From Actinomycetota bacterium (lineage in GTDB: Bacteria > Actinomycetota > Actinomycetes > Actinomycetales > Microbacteriaceae), in contig JAUZFP010000002.1 of the NCBI GenBank assembly GCA_030838475.1, forward strand, positions 1 through 56,395: DNA of 56,395 nt. The letters run 5' to 3'. Position 1 is the first letter of the stretch. The number at the start of each line of letters is the position of its first letter. Below the pieces are notes generated by a model. The model worked only from the letters and a program-made list of their open reading frames with translations. It ran no database searches and was not told the origin of the DNA. The position numbers and the translations under genes are program-made. Of the stretch, positions 7,890 through 15,160 are shown in pieces.

Positions 7890-8804
7890 ATGAGTACTCA
7901 CCTATTGGTCTCCGACGCGGTCGCTGCCGCTCTCGCAGACAATCGTCCCGTCGTCGCCCTCGAATCCACCATCATCAGCCATGGGCTGCCGCGGCCACGC
8001 AATCATGCGGCCGCCGTGGAGTTCGAGCAGATCCTGCTCGATGCCGGCGTCACGCCTGCGACCATCGCGGTGCTCGATGGCGTCCCCCAAATCGGGCTGG
8101 ACGCCGAGGGCATCCGCCGGATCGCCGATGAGGACCTCGCCAAGGCCAGCGTGCGCGACCTCCCGATCCTTGCCGCACGCGGCGCGAGCGGCGCGACGAC
8201 GGTGGCCGCAACGGCGCACCTCGCCGCAATGGCGGGCATCAGGGTCTTCGCGACGGGCGGCCTCGGCGGCGTGCACCGGGGAGCCTCGACCACCTTTGAT
8301 GAGTCCGCCGATCTCTCGACCCTCGCCGTGACACCGATCACGGTGGTCAGTGCGGGAGTGAAGTCGGTACTCGACATCGCCGCGACGCTCGAACGTCTCG
8401 AGTCGCTCAGCGTCCCGGTCATCGGGTATGGCACGAAGATTTTCCCGAGTTTCTGGTTGACGGAGTCGGCACATGTGCTCGACTGGTCGGTCGACACCGC
8501 AGCCGAGGTTGCCGCGATCATGCGATCCCAGGACGAGCTCGGCCACGGGCAGGGGATCGTCGTCGCGAATGCGATTCCGAAGGAACAACAGTGGGATCCG
8601 GCGGAGCACGACCGGGTACTCGAAGAGGCATTTGTCGCCGCCGAGGAGGCCGGAGTGCGCGGAAAGGCCGTCACCCCGTTTCTGCTGAGCTACATCGTTC
8701 AGGCCTCCGAGGGGCGGAGTCTCGAGGTCAATTTGGATCTCGCGCGCAATAATGTGCGTGTGGCGGGCAAAATAGCGACCGAGTGGTCGCAGCTCAATGG
8801 CTGA
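7890..8804 (+). CDS. psuG: Pseudouridine-5'-phosphate glycosidase
   Basis: A 304-residue enzyme that cleaves the C-C bond of pseudouridine 5'-phosphate to uracil and ribose 5-phosphate. Family signatures are [20 protein letters not shown] near the start, ARGASGATTVAATAHLA, FATGGLGGVHRGA, TPITVVSAGVKSVLDI and VRGKAVTPFLLSYI. The gene overlaps the downstream kinase by 8 bp, giving the complete two-step pseudouridine salvage module in glycosidase-kinase order. A nucleoside importer is not adjacent. The uracil product could feed the uracil phosphoribosyltransferase encoded at 12653-13285. Confidence 0.93.
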   Translation: MSTHLLVSDAVAAALADNRPVVALESTIISHGLPRPRNHAAAVEFEQILLDAGVTPATIAVLDGVPQIGLDAEGIRRIADEDLAKASVRDLPILAARGASGATTVAATAHLAAMAGIRVFATGGLGGVHRGASTTFDESADLSTLAVTPITVVSAGVKSVLDIAATLERLESLSVPVIGYGTKIFPSFWLTESAHVLDWSVDTAAEVAAIMRSQDELGHGQGIVVANAIPKEQQWDPAEHDRVLEEAFVAAEEAGVRGKAVTPFLLSYIVQASEGRSLEVNLDLARNNVRVAGKIATEWSQLNG

Positions 8805-9687
8805 CGGTGACACTCGCATCGTCGTATTCGGCGATGTGATCGATGACGTCATTGCGACACCGAGCGGCCCCATTCGTGCCGACACGGACACGCCCTCGAC
8901 GATCGAACGCCGTGGCGGCGGATCAGCGGCGAACACTGCGACCTGGCTTGCGACGCTGGGCACCGCAGTCGACTTCGTCGGTCGGGTCGGCGTTCTCGAC
9001 CTCGATCGTCACACCCGCGTGCTTCGTGAGGCCGGGGTACGGCCGATGCTGGCCGGAGACCACGAACTGCCCACGGGTACCATCGTCATCCTCGTCGATG
9101 GCGACACGCGAAGCATGCTCACCGAGCGCGGAGCTAACGCGGCACTCGATCCCGAGTCGGTATCGGATGCGATCCTCGACGGAGCGGCCGCGTTGCACTT
9201 CACCGGATACAGCCTCTTCGGCAGAACCGAAACCGTCGGCTTCACCCGGCTCATCAAGCGAGCGAAGTCACGCGGAGTGCACGTGTCGGTGGATGCGGCA
9301 TCCGCCGGGTTCATGGCCGACTTCGGCGCGAAGAGATTCCTCGGAGCGATCGCCGGTGCCGACTTGCTGTTCCCCAGCCTCGACGAGGGCAGGGAACTCA
9401 CCGGCCTCGACGACCCTGAGGCGATCGCGCAGAAGCTCGCGAAGAGCTTCCCCCTTGTGGCCCTCACTCTCGGTTCGGCCGGCATCATCGTCGCCAGCAG
9501 GAGCGGCACGATGCTCGTGGAGGTCGTTCCCGCGAAGACCGTCGACCCGACCGGCGCGGGCGACGCGTTCTGCGCGGGATTCCTGAGCGAGTGGATAGCG
9601 TCGCACGATTCGCGGGCCGCCGCGGAGGCCGGCGCGAGGCTCGCTGCACGCGCGGTGGGCATCGTCGGGGGCCGTCCTCCCGCCTGA
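8797..9687 (+). CDS. psuK: Pseudouridine kinase, PfkB family
   Basis: A 296-residue PfkB/ribokinase-fold kinase. It carries the N-terminal family motif RRGGGSAANTATWLATLG (residues about 32-49) and the C-terminal signature DPTGAGDAFCAGF, whose Asp is the catalytic base. The 8-bp overlap with psuG indicates translational coupling and supports pseudouridine as substrate, phosphorylated at the 5' hydroxyl. Without that neighbour it could only be called a PfkB sugar/nucleoside kinase. Confidence 0.87.
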   Translation: MADGDTRIVVFGDVIDDVIATPSGPIRADTDTPSTIERRGGGSAANTATWLATLGTAVDFVGRVGVLDLDRHTRVLREAGVRPMLAGDHELPTGTIVILVDGDTRSMLTERGANAALDPESVSDAILDGAAALHFTGYSLFGRTETVGFTRLIKRAKSRGVHVSVDAASAGFMADFGAKRFLGAIAGADLLFPSLDEGRELTGLDDPEAIAQKLAKSFPLVALTLGSAGIIVASRSGTMLVEVVPAKTVDPTGAGDAFCAGFLSEWIASHDSRAAAEAGARLAARAVGIVGGRPPA

Positions 9688-9753
9688 TTTGGGGGCGCGG
9701 GTTCCGCATCGGGTTGGCATCCGGATGATTACGCTTGGCACTGTGGAGCGATC

Positions 9754-10641
9754 ATGACCACCCCTGACGCCACATCCTCGAAAGCGCGGGATGCGCTCAT
9801 TCGCGAGAGCAAAGACCACATCGCGATCAGTGTCATCGAGCTGTGCAAGGAGTTACACATCCGGGCGATGCTCGGTGGTGGCCCTGTGCTCAACGCTCAC
9901 GGGCTGCTCACGCCGGGAATTTCGCGTTTTGCGTCGATCGTCGTCGACCCGGCATCCATCCGGCATCTCCGGAAGGCACTGCTGGCACGGGGATGGCAGG
10001 ATGCGAATTCTTCGCCAAGGTTTCGAATCCTTCCCTCGGCCAGATTGGCGCTCAGGCACCCCGATGAGCCGGCCGGCCTCATCCTCTACGCGGTCATCCC
10101 GGGATTCTTCGCCGATCCGGAGACGACATTCGACCTGATCTGGGAGCGTCACAAGGAGGTGCCGCTGCGCGGTCACACCGTGCGAACCCTCGGCCGCATC
10201 AACTCGGCGATTCTTGCCAGCCACGACGGCCTTGACGGTCGGGCGTCGCGAGCCCGCAGCAATTTCGACTACTTCGTCGACCAGTTCTCGCGGCTGCTGA
10301 ACGCTCGCGAGATCGGCATAACTGTGAAGCTGATCCGCGAGATGGGCGGGTGCGCCGAAATGAACCGGCTCATCATCGCGCTCGGCGAGCAGCCCTGCGA
10401 GTTCACGCTTCCGTCGATGGGGTATTCGCAGTGGCGCCTGCAAATCGCCGAGCCCACCGACCAGATGCGGCGAGCACTGGCAATTCTCGAGTTGGGACCG
10501 AGCGGCCGCAGGTTCCTGCGCGCCAGCAAATCCGGATGGCCGAGGTCGACACGTGAGGTTGTCGTCGGCCTCGTGCGCCTACCCAAAACCATCGCGGCCA
10601 TCTTCGGCGCACGCCGACGCTGGGCTCAGAGTCTGGACTGA
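9754..10641 (+). CDS. Uncharacterised protein, possibly nucleotidyltransferase-like
   Basis: A 295-residue cytosolic protein I do not recognise with confidence. The stretch from LHIRAMLGGGPVL through RFASIVVDPASIRHLRKALLARGW resembles the layout of uncharacterised nucleotidyltransferase-fold proteins, where a Gly-rich turn is followed by acidic metal ligands and a helix ending in Gly-Trp. The usual D-x-D pair is not clear here, so it may be a degenerate member. The ATG at 9754 follows GGAGCG. Its end overlaps the convergent MarR gene by 16 bp. No function is proposed. Confidence 0.6.
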   Translation: MTTPDATSSKARDALIRESKDHIAISVIELCKELHIRAMLGGGPVLNAHGLLTPGISRFASIVVDPASIRHLRKALLARGWQDANSSPRFRILPSARLALRHPDEPAGLILYAVIPGFFADPETTFDLIWERHKEVPLRGHTVRTLGRINSAILASHDGLDGRASRARSNFDYFVDQFSRLLNAREIGITVKLIREMGGCAEMNRLIIALGEQPCEFTLPSMGYSQWRLQIAEPTDQMRRALAILELGPSGRRFLRASKSGWPRSTREVVVGLVRLPKTIAAIFGARRRWAQSLD

Positions 10642-11090
10642 CCGTTCGTCGCCTCGACGCTGCTGCTGATGCGTTCGGTGAGCGCCTGCAGGGCGTGCAA
10701 CTCGTCCGCGTCGAGCGCACCGCCGACGTGCCGTTCGATGGACTTGGCGTGCGAGACCGCGACTCGGCGGTAGAGCGAGTAGCCGGAATCGGTGAGGCAG
10801 ACGAACGTGCCGCGCCGGTCGCCGTCGGCCTTCTCCTTGCGCACGAGGCCCTTTGCGACCAGTCGATCGACCATCCGGCTCACGGACGGCTGGGTCAGCA
10901 GCAGGTGCCGACTGAGATCCCGGATGCGCAGCCGTCGCCCGTCCTGCCGTGACAGGTTGAAGAGAACGTCGTACTCGTTGAACGAGATATCACCGGTCGG
11001 AAACTCTCGCCCCAACTCGCGAATGACCGCAACCTGCGCGCGGAACAGCGCCTCCCAGGCCGCGACGGCGGCGCTACTGCGTTCGCTCAT
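10626..11090 (-). CDS. MarR-family transcriptional regulator
   Basis: A 154-residue winged-helix regulator. The recognition helix region is IRDLSRHLLLTQPSVSRMVDRLVAKGLVRKEKADGDRRGTFVCLTDSG, the classic MarR helix-wing pattern with DRR in the wing. It stands alone: the convergent neighbour is the uncharacterised 295-residue gene, and the DNA upstream holds only a candidate small gene on the other strand. No operator pair like that of the other MarR gene is visible upstream. Target and ligand unknown. Confidence 0.88.
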   Translation of the reverse strand: MSERSSAAVAAWEALFRAQVAVIRELGREFPTGDISFNEYDVLFNLSRQDGRRLRIRDLSRHLLLTQPSVSRMVDRLVAKGLVRKEKADGDRRGTFVCLTDSGYSLYRRVAVSHAKSIERHVGGALDADELHALQALTERISSSVEATNGQSRL

Positions 11091-11180
11091 CGTCTAACTC
11101 TATTGAGTGAGCGCCGCTCGCATTGATGCGTGCTTTCGACGGCGGATGCTGCCTGCTCAACAGGATGATTCGGGGTCCAC

Positions 11181-11234
11181 CCGTCGCCAACAGGAGAAAG
11201 TGGTGCGTTTCGGGCGCCGCTTCCTGTTAGACGG
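11181..11234 (+). other. Structured leader upstream of a small ORF
   Basis: CCGTC(gcc)AACAGGA at 11181-11195 pairs with TCCTGTT(a)GACGG at 11222-11234, and inside it GAAA and TTTC can pair. The element ends ten bases before the GGGAGG of the small ORF at 11253. It looks like a folded 5' leader, possibly regulatory; no known riboswitch class is recognised. Confidence 0.35.
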
Positions 11235-11252
11235 ACGCCTTCGGGAGGACAA

Positions 11253-11366
11253 ATGGCCCGAAAGGCACGAACGGAGGAGTTCCTCCGTCGCGCCCTGCGT
11301 CATCTCCTCCCGACGGTATATCGCCGAGCGGCGCCCTTAAACGGGGGCGCCCTTAAACAGGATTGA
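11253..11366 (+). CDS. Candidate 37-residue basic small protein
   Basis: An ORF of 37 codons with an ATG at 11253 placed four bases after a strong GGGAGG. It starts MARKARTEEFLRRALRHLL and ends GALKQD. The first 25 residues are rich in Arg/Lys and Leu and would form an amphipathic basic helix. The stop codon runs directly into a 13-bp hairpin at 11365-11398, and a foldable leader lies just upstream. This leader-RBS-ORF-hairpin order in otherwise gene-free DNA is why I call it. I do not recognise a family. The tandem 12-mer GCGCCCTTAAAC (11331-11342 and 11347-11358) falls in its 3' end. Confidence 0.42.
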   Translation: MARKARTEEFLRRALRHLLPTVYRRAAPLNGGALKQD

Positions 11367-11398
11367 GGGCCGGTTTCAGAGGCTAGAAACCGACCCTC
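11365..11398 (+). terminator. Hairpin immediately after the small ORF
   Basis: GAGGGCCGGTTTC (11365-11377) pairs with GAAACCGACCCTC (11386-11398), 12 of 13 positions, with an 8-base loop. It begins inside the TGA of the small ORF. There is no proper T-tract, so it may be a 3' stabiliser or a tail-less terminator. Confidence 0.45.
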
Positions 11399-11475
11399 TC
11401 CCTTGCACCAAGAGTGTCCTGCAATCACATTCCGCAGATGTTGCCACAGCAAACAACTTCCGCTGAAATGAATAT

Positions 11476-11516
11476 ATAACGGTCAGGTAACGGAGCGCTA
11501 GTTACCTAAACGTTAT
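11476..11516 (-). terminator. Interrupted inverted repeat downstream of the winged-helix gene
   Basis: ATAACG-gtc-AGGTAAC (11476-11491) is mirrored by GTTACCT-aaa-CGTTAT (11501-11516), with symmetrical 3-base internal loops, in locally AT-rich DNA. On the minus strand it is followed by ATATATTCATT. It lies about 70 bases past the stop of the winged-helix gene and could end that transcript; a protein-binding site is the alternative. The rest of 11400-11587 shows nothing I can assign. Confidence 0.4.
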
Positions 11517-11587
11517 TTTCCTGCGAATTTTCTATGAACGATCGGCAGCCGCTCGAGTGCGGGCATGCCGATCGCCATTCCCGTCGG

Positions 11588-12289
11588 TTAGAAGAAGTCC
11601 GGACTCGGCGTCGAGGCGTGCCGAACCGAGACATCCGCGTGGTGGTCGAACCGGTATCCGACGCCGCGCACCGTGCGCACGATGTCCTCGTACGCACCGA
11701 GCTTCGAGCGGAGTCGCCGCACGTGCACGTCGATGGTGCGCTCGTTCGGGATGTCGTCGTCGTCCCCGTCAGCCCAGAGCGAGCTGATGAGTTCGGTGCG
11801 CTCGATCGTGCGACCCTCGCGCAGCACCAGGTACTGCAGCAGCTCGAACTCCTTGTAGGTGAGCGCGGCCGTCTCCCCATCCAGCACGAGGCGCTTGCGC
11901 GAGACATCCACGATCACGCCGCTGTGGACCTTCTCCGGTGGCTCCTCGGCGTGACGATGCTTCGCGAGGGCGGCGGGATCCTGGAGAGCGAGGCGCACGA
12001 CATCCACATCGCGGCCGCCGGCCCCGCGTGGGGCGAGTGCAACCGCCGCGTAGGTCTCGACGGTGGGGGCGAGCTGAGCGGCCAGCTGTTTGAGCTGCTC
12101 AACGATGGAGCCGAGGTCGGTGCCCGCCTCGGCGGCCTTCGCCTCGCCGAGGCCGACGTAGAGCACGAAGCCGCGCGCCTCGGTGCCCGGTGGCACCGCG
12201 CGAAGTCGTGGAGAGGTTTCGGGGTTGCCGCCCGGAACGGTTCCGGTGGTGAGTCGATTGGATGGGACGTCGAGAGTTGCAAGTGACAT
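11588..12289 (-). CDS. OmpR-type winged-helix regulator without receiver domain
   Basis: A 233-residue protein whose C-terminal 100 residues form a Trans_reg_C DNA-binding domain: RLVLDGETAALTYKEFELLQYLVLREGRTIERTELISSLW, then RTIDVHVRRLRSKLG and VRTVRGVGYRF. The N-terminal 120 residues lack the Asp/Lys pattern of a response-regulator receiver and are not recognised, so signal input is unknown; no kinase gene is nearby. I chose the ATG at 12289 (MSLATLDVP), preceded by AAGGA. An upstream in-frame ATG at 12436 would add 49 Pro-rich residues but has a poor ribosome site. A strong promoter and a small leader ORF lie upstream. Confidence 0.82.
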   Translation of the reverse strand: MSLATLDVPSNRLTTGTVPGGNPETSPRLRAVPPGTEARGFVLYVGLGEAKAAEAGTDLGSIVEQLKQLAAQLAPTVETYAAVALAPRGAGGRDVDVVRLALQDPAALAKHRHAEEPPEKVHSGVIVDVSRKRLVLDGETAALTYKEFELLQYLVLREGRTIERTELISSLWADGDDDDIPNERTIDVHVRRLRSKLGAYEDIVRTVRGVGYRFDHHADVSVRHASTPSPDFF

Positions 12290-12490
12290 GGGATCAAGTC
12301 CTTGAGTGTCTGGAAGGTCGGCCACGGGGGTCGGTCCTTCCGGTAGAAAGTCGTTCGAAGGTGGTGTGGATGTCCCCGCCGACGGCGGGGCAGCATCCTG
12401 GAGTCCGGGGAGCGTTGGCTCTGAGGGATTGTTCATCTCAGACCTGTCCGGCCGGGCTCGGCACGCTGTGCTTATTGGGCACTGGGCCGA

Positions 12491-12592
12491 TTAGGCACAC
12501 ATTCGACAACACATGTCAGCGCTGCGCGGCACCATGGTGCCCGCAGTCCCACGGGCCTCAAGGGAGGTCAGGGCGTGCGCGTTGACAGTCAT
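12491..12592 (-). CDS. Candidate 33-residue Cys-containing leader peptide
   Basis: An ORF of 33 codons starting ATG at 12592, six bases after the -10 of a near-consensus promoter, so translation would begin at or next to the transcript's first base. It starts MTVNAHALTSLEARG and ends RSADMCCRMCA, with three Cys in the last six residues. The tail recalls the short Arg/Asp/Cys-ending leader peptides that precede sulfur-metabolism genes in actinobacteria. It sits about 200 bases before the winged-helix gene. Attenuation by cysteine supply is an inference; the coding call itself rests on the promoter geometry. Confidence 0.4.
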   Translation of the reverse strand: MTVNAHALTSLEARGTAGTMVPRSADMCCRMCA

Positions 12593-12598
12593 GGCGCA

Positions 12599-12628
12599 AG
12601 TATCTTGCACCGACGCAGGAAATGTCAA
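12599..12628 (-). promoter_or_regulatory. Strong sigma-A promoter for leader peptide/winged-helix gene
   Basis: Reading the minus strand, TTGACA (12628-12623) is followed after 18 bp by GATACT (12604-12599), then six bases to an ATG. The -35 is a perfect consensus. Between it and the winged-helix start (12290-12490) there is a perfect palindrome GGCACCATGGTGCC (12528-12541, inside the small ORF) and a CCCCGCC-gtc-GGCGGGG hairpin (12374-12390). Confidence 0.6.
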
Positions 12629-12652
12629 CTCACCACTTTGGTCCAGAGGGGG

Positions 12653-13285
12653 TTAAACCGTTCCGTACAGCCGGTCACCGGCATCCCCGAGACCGGGCAC
12701 GATGTAGCCGACCTCGTTGAGCTTCTCGTCCTTCGCGCCCACCACGATGGTGACCTCGCGGCCGACGGTCGCCGCCTCGACGGCGGCCAGACCCTCCGGT
12801 GCGGCGATCAGGCAGATGCACGTGACATCCACCGCGCCGCGGTCGAACAGGTAGTTGATCGCCGCGATCAGCGAGCCGCCGGTGGCCAGCATCGGGTCGA
12901 GCACGAAGCACTGGCGGTTGGACAGGTCATCCGGGAGTCGCTCGGCGTAGATGTCCGGCTGGAGGGTCTCCTCGTTGCGTACCATCCCGAGAAAGCCGAC
13001 CTCGGCGGTGGGGACCAGCTTGACCATGCCCTCGAGCATCCCGAGCCCCGCGCGCAGGATCGGGACCACCAGCGGGCGCGGTTCACTCAGCGCGAGACCC
13101 TTCGCCTCGCCGACCGGAGTGGTGACCGTCACGGTCTGGACGCGGACCCCGCGGGTTGCCTCGTACGCGAGCAGGGTCACGAGCTCCTCCGCGAGCGCGC
13201 GAAAGGTCGGCGAGGGGGTCGTCTTGTCACGGAGAACCGTGAGCTTGTGGGTGATCAGGGGATGGTCGGCTACATGCACTCGCAT
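12653..13285 (-). CDS. upp: Uracil phosphoribosyltransferase
   Basis: A 210-residue salvage enzyme that makes UMP from uracil and PRPP. The PRPP-binding loop is [10 protein letters not shown] (residues 129-138), and [19 protein letters not shown] plus the C-terminal [16 protein letters not shown], the uracil-binding region, are diagnostic. Length is normal. ATG at 13285 lies six bases after TAGATT on the minus strand, so the mRNA is probably leaderless. It is divergent from tadA with only 60 bases between the two starts. It could recycle the uracil released by PsuG. Confidence 0.96.
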   Translation of the reverse strand: MRVHVADHPLITHKLTVLRDKTTPSPTFRALAEELVTLLAYEATRGVRVQTVTVTTPVGEAKGLALSEPRPLVVPILRAGLGMLEGMVKLVPTAEVGFLGMVRNEETLQPDIYAERLPDDLSNRQCFVLDPMLATGGSLIAAINYLFDRGAVDVTCICLIAAPEGLAAVEAATVGREVTIVVGAKDEKLNEVGYIVPGLGDAGDRLYGTV

Positions 13286-13294
13286 AGGCTCAAT

Positions 13295-13356
13295 CTAGCG
13301 AACGGAGGCGCGGTGCCCACCCATGTCCTAGCGAACGGAGGCGCGGTGCCCACCCA
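13295..13356 (+). repeat. Tandem duplication of the tadA ribosome site and start codon
   Basis: A 29-bp sequence beginning CTAGCGAACGGAGGCGCGG occurs at 13295-13323 and again at 13328-13356, period 33 bp. Each copy contains GGAGG, a GTG start and the codons for V-P-T-H. Because 33 is a multiple of three, the two starts (13313 and 13346) are in frame. Confidence 0.9.
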
Positions 13357-13798
13357 CCAGAATTGGATGCGCGAGGCAATCGTCGAGGCACGCCTCGCGC
13401 TCGCCACCGGCGACGTTCCGGTTGCGGCACTCGTGTTCGACTCGTCCGGACAGCTCATTGCGTCGGGGCGCAACGAACGCGAGAAGACGCAGGACCCGAC
13501 CGCGCACGCCGAACTTGTCGCGATTCGAGCCGCGGCCGCGGCGACGGGGGACTGGCACCTCACCGACACCACGCTGGTTGTGACGCTCGAGCCGTGCGTC
13601 ATGTGTGCGGGGGCGATCCTGGCGGCGCGCATCCCGCGTGTGGTGTTCGGCGCCTGGGACGACAAGGCGGGCGCGGTCGGCAGCGTCTACGACCTGCTGC
13701 GCGATCGTCGCCTCAACCACACGGTCGAGGTCACGGCCGGCGTCGAGGCGGAGGCCTGCTCAGCGCTGCTGCTCGACTTCTTCGACTCCCGCCGCTGA
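13346..13798 (+). CDS. tadA: tRNA-specific adenosine deaminase
   Basis: A 150-residue zinc-dependent deaminase that converts the wobble A34 of tRNA-Arg(ACG) to inosine. The catalytic HAE is at residues 54-56 and PCVMC at 83-87 supplies two zinc Cys. I chose the GTG at 13346, which gives a normal N-terminus (NWMREAIVEAR). The duplicated upstream GTG at 13313 is in frame and would add eleven residues; the 33-bp repeat means two equally good ribosome sites exist. Divergent from upp. Confidence 0.93.
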   Translation: MPTHQNWMREAIVEARLALATGDVPVAALVFDSSGQLIASGRNEREKTQDPTAHAELVAIRAAAAATGDWHLTDTTLVVTLEPCVMCAGAILAARIPRVVFGAWDDKAGAVGSVYDLLRDRRLNHTVEVTAGVEAEACSALLLDFFDSRR

Positions 13799-13813
13799 CC
13801 TCACCTCACGGGG

Positions 13814-14437
13814 TCACCCGGTGATGAATACCGCGTGGCTCACCCATGCGGGCGTGGTCAGCGCGTCGACCGCGGCGCGACCGACGGTGTCGAATCTCGT
13901 GTTGTAGTGCCACCAGACGGCCCGGTCGATAGCTGCGCGATACGGCTTCGCGGTCTCGCCTGGGACCAGACGGGATGGTCGAAGTACGGTCCACTGCCTG
14001 TCGCTCGTGCGAATGAGGGATTCCATCGCCCTGGTGTCCTCGAAGGCTGCGCCGAACAGGCGCGCCACGATCGGCTTCGCGAGGTAGCGGGACAGGGGAT
14101 CGTCGCCCTCGACGTAGGCGCCCGCCGCCGAGATCGCGACCAGGCGCGGCACCTTCGCGGACGCCATCGCCGTCAGCAATGCCTCCGCACCGTCGCGCAG
14201 GATCGTCGGGTCGTCCGCGCCGGGGACGTGTCCGAGGCAGGACACGACGGCGTCGCAGCCATCGAGCGCCGCCGCGAGTGCGGCACCGTCACGGGCATCC
14301 GCGACTCGCACGGTCGCGCCCTCGGGCGCACGGCTGGCGTCGCGGACCACGGCCACGACCTCGTGTCCCGCCGCGAGGGCGTGCGCCACGGTAGTTCTGC
14401 CCGTTCGGCCGGATGCGCCGATAACTGCAACTCGCAT
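13814..14437 (-). CDS. NAD(P)-binding (atypical SDR) protein
   Basis: A 207-residue Rossmann protein of the NAD(P)H-binding/SDR-a5 type. The dinucleotide motif is VAVIGASGRTGRTTVAHALAAGHEV (GxxGxxG) at the N-terminus; AVVSCLGHVPG and RLVAISAAGAYVEGDDPLSRYLAKPIVARLFG follow the family layout. These proteins act as reductases or redox-sensing regulators. Divergent from a TetR gene across a palindromic operator, so the TetR protein probably represses it. ATG at 14437 with GAGAGG upstream. Confidence 0.85.
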   Translation of the reverse strand: MRVAVIGASGRTGRTTVAHALAAGHEVVAVVRDASRAPEGATVRVADARDGAALAAALDGCDAVVSCLGHVPGADDPTILRDGAEALLTAMASAKVPRLVAISAAGAYVEGDDPLSRYLAKPIVARLFGAAFEDTRAMESLIRTSDRQWTVLRPSRLVPGETAKPYRAAIDRAVWWHYNTRFDTVGRAAVDALTTPAWVSHAVFITG

Positions 14438-14460
14438 GGAAACGCCTCTCAGAATCGTAG

Positions 14461-14480
14461 GTTAGTGAACACTCACTAAC
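14461..14480. promoter_or_regulatory. TetR operator palindrome
   Basis: GTTAGTGA-ACAC-TCACTAAC is a perfect 8-bp inverted repeat with a 4-bp centre, located between the divergent NAD(P)-binding and TetR genes. The size suits a TetR dimer. The TetR -10 box TAGGAT (14481-14486) begins at the next base, so binding would block its own promoter. Confidence 0.75.
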
Positions 14481-14493
14481 TAGGATAGTAAAC

Positions 14494-15096
14494 ATGCCAG
14501 CATCCTCCGAAGTCAAGCCAGCCCGGGAACGGATCCTGGATGCGGCGGCGACAGTGATGCGCGAAAAGGGCGTCGCGAATACGACCACGAAGGCGATTGC
14601 GGCCGCAGCCGGGTATTCCGAGGCGATGCTGTACAAGCACTTCGCCGACAAGCAGGAACTCTTTCTCCTGCTCCTGAAGGAGCGGCTGCCGATGGTTCGG
14701 CCGCGTCTGGCCGCCCCGGGCTGGGGCGACCTCGCCACGAACCTGGCCGAGATCGTCGAGCAGCTCATGAACTACTACGCGGAGCTGTTCCCCATGTCGG
14801 TGTCGATCTTCAGTGCGCCGGACCTGCTCGCCCAACATCGCGAGGGTATCGAGCGCCACGGCGGCTGGGGGCCGGTCGGCCCGGTACGGATGCTCACCAA
14901 CTATCTCGACGCGGAGCGCGATGCCGGTCGGATTCGCGCCGACGCCGACACGACCGCTGCGGCGCAACTCCTCGTCGGAGTCGCCTTCCATCAGGGGTTC
15001 CTGGCGGCCTACGAGAGCAAGACCTCGGTCGAGGGTTCCGCCGCCCTCGCAACCGCCGCCGTCGAGACGGTGCTGCCCGGTTTGACCAACTCGTGA
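14494..15096 (+). CDS. TetR-family transcriptional regulator
   Basis: A 200-residue repressor. The helix-turn-helix is RILDAAATVMREKGVANTTTKAIAAAAGYSEAMLYKHFADKQELF (residues about 11-55), and the remainder is an all-helical ligand domain. ATG at 14494 lies seven bases after TAGGAT, so the transcript is likely leaderless and self-repressed at the adjacent palindrome. The probable target is the divergent NAD(P)-binding gene. Its TGA stop forms the first bases of the intergenic hairpin repeat. Confidence 0.92.
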   Translation: MPASSEVKPARERILDAAATVMREKGVANTTTKAIAAAAGYSEAMLYKHFADKQELFLLLLKERLPMVRPRLAAPGWGDLATNLAEIVEQLMNYYAELFPMSVSIFSAPDLLAQHREGIERHGGWGPVGPVRMLTNYLDAERDAGRIRADADTTAAAQLLVGVAFHQGFLAAYESKTSVEGSAALATAAVETVLPGLTNS

Positions 15097-15150
15097 GGTG
15101 AGGCAAATCGACCCTCGCGGACGCGAGGAAGGTCGATTTGCCTCACCTCA
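15094..15150. repeat. Intergenic palindromic repeat, copy 1
   Basis: TGAGGTGAGGCAAATCGACC (15094-15113) is the exact reverse complement of 15131-15150, a 20-bp stem; inside it CTCGCG-ga-CGCGAG makes a second stem. It lies between the convergent TetR and CDF genes and probably works as a two-way terminator. A sequence relative occurs at 33234-33290, so it is a dispersed family. Confidence 0.85.
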
Positions 15151-15160
15151 CGGAAGAGAG

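Noticed and set aside
11107-11340. A 77-codon frame in the gap after the second MarR gene
   Set aside because: No ribosome site and no conserved pattern; the 37-codon ORF at 11253 in another frame has far better signals.
12290-12436. A 49-residue N-terminal extension of the winged-helix protein
   Set aside because: Poor ribosome site and low-complexity Pro-rich sequence; kept only as an alternative start.
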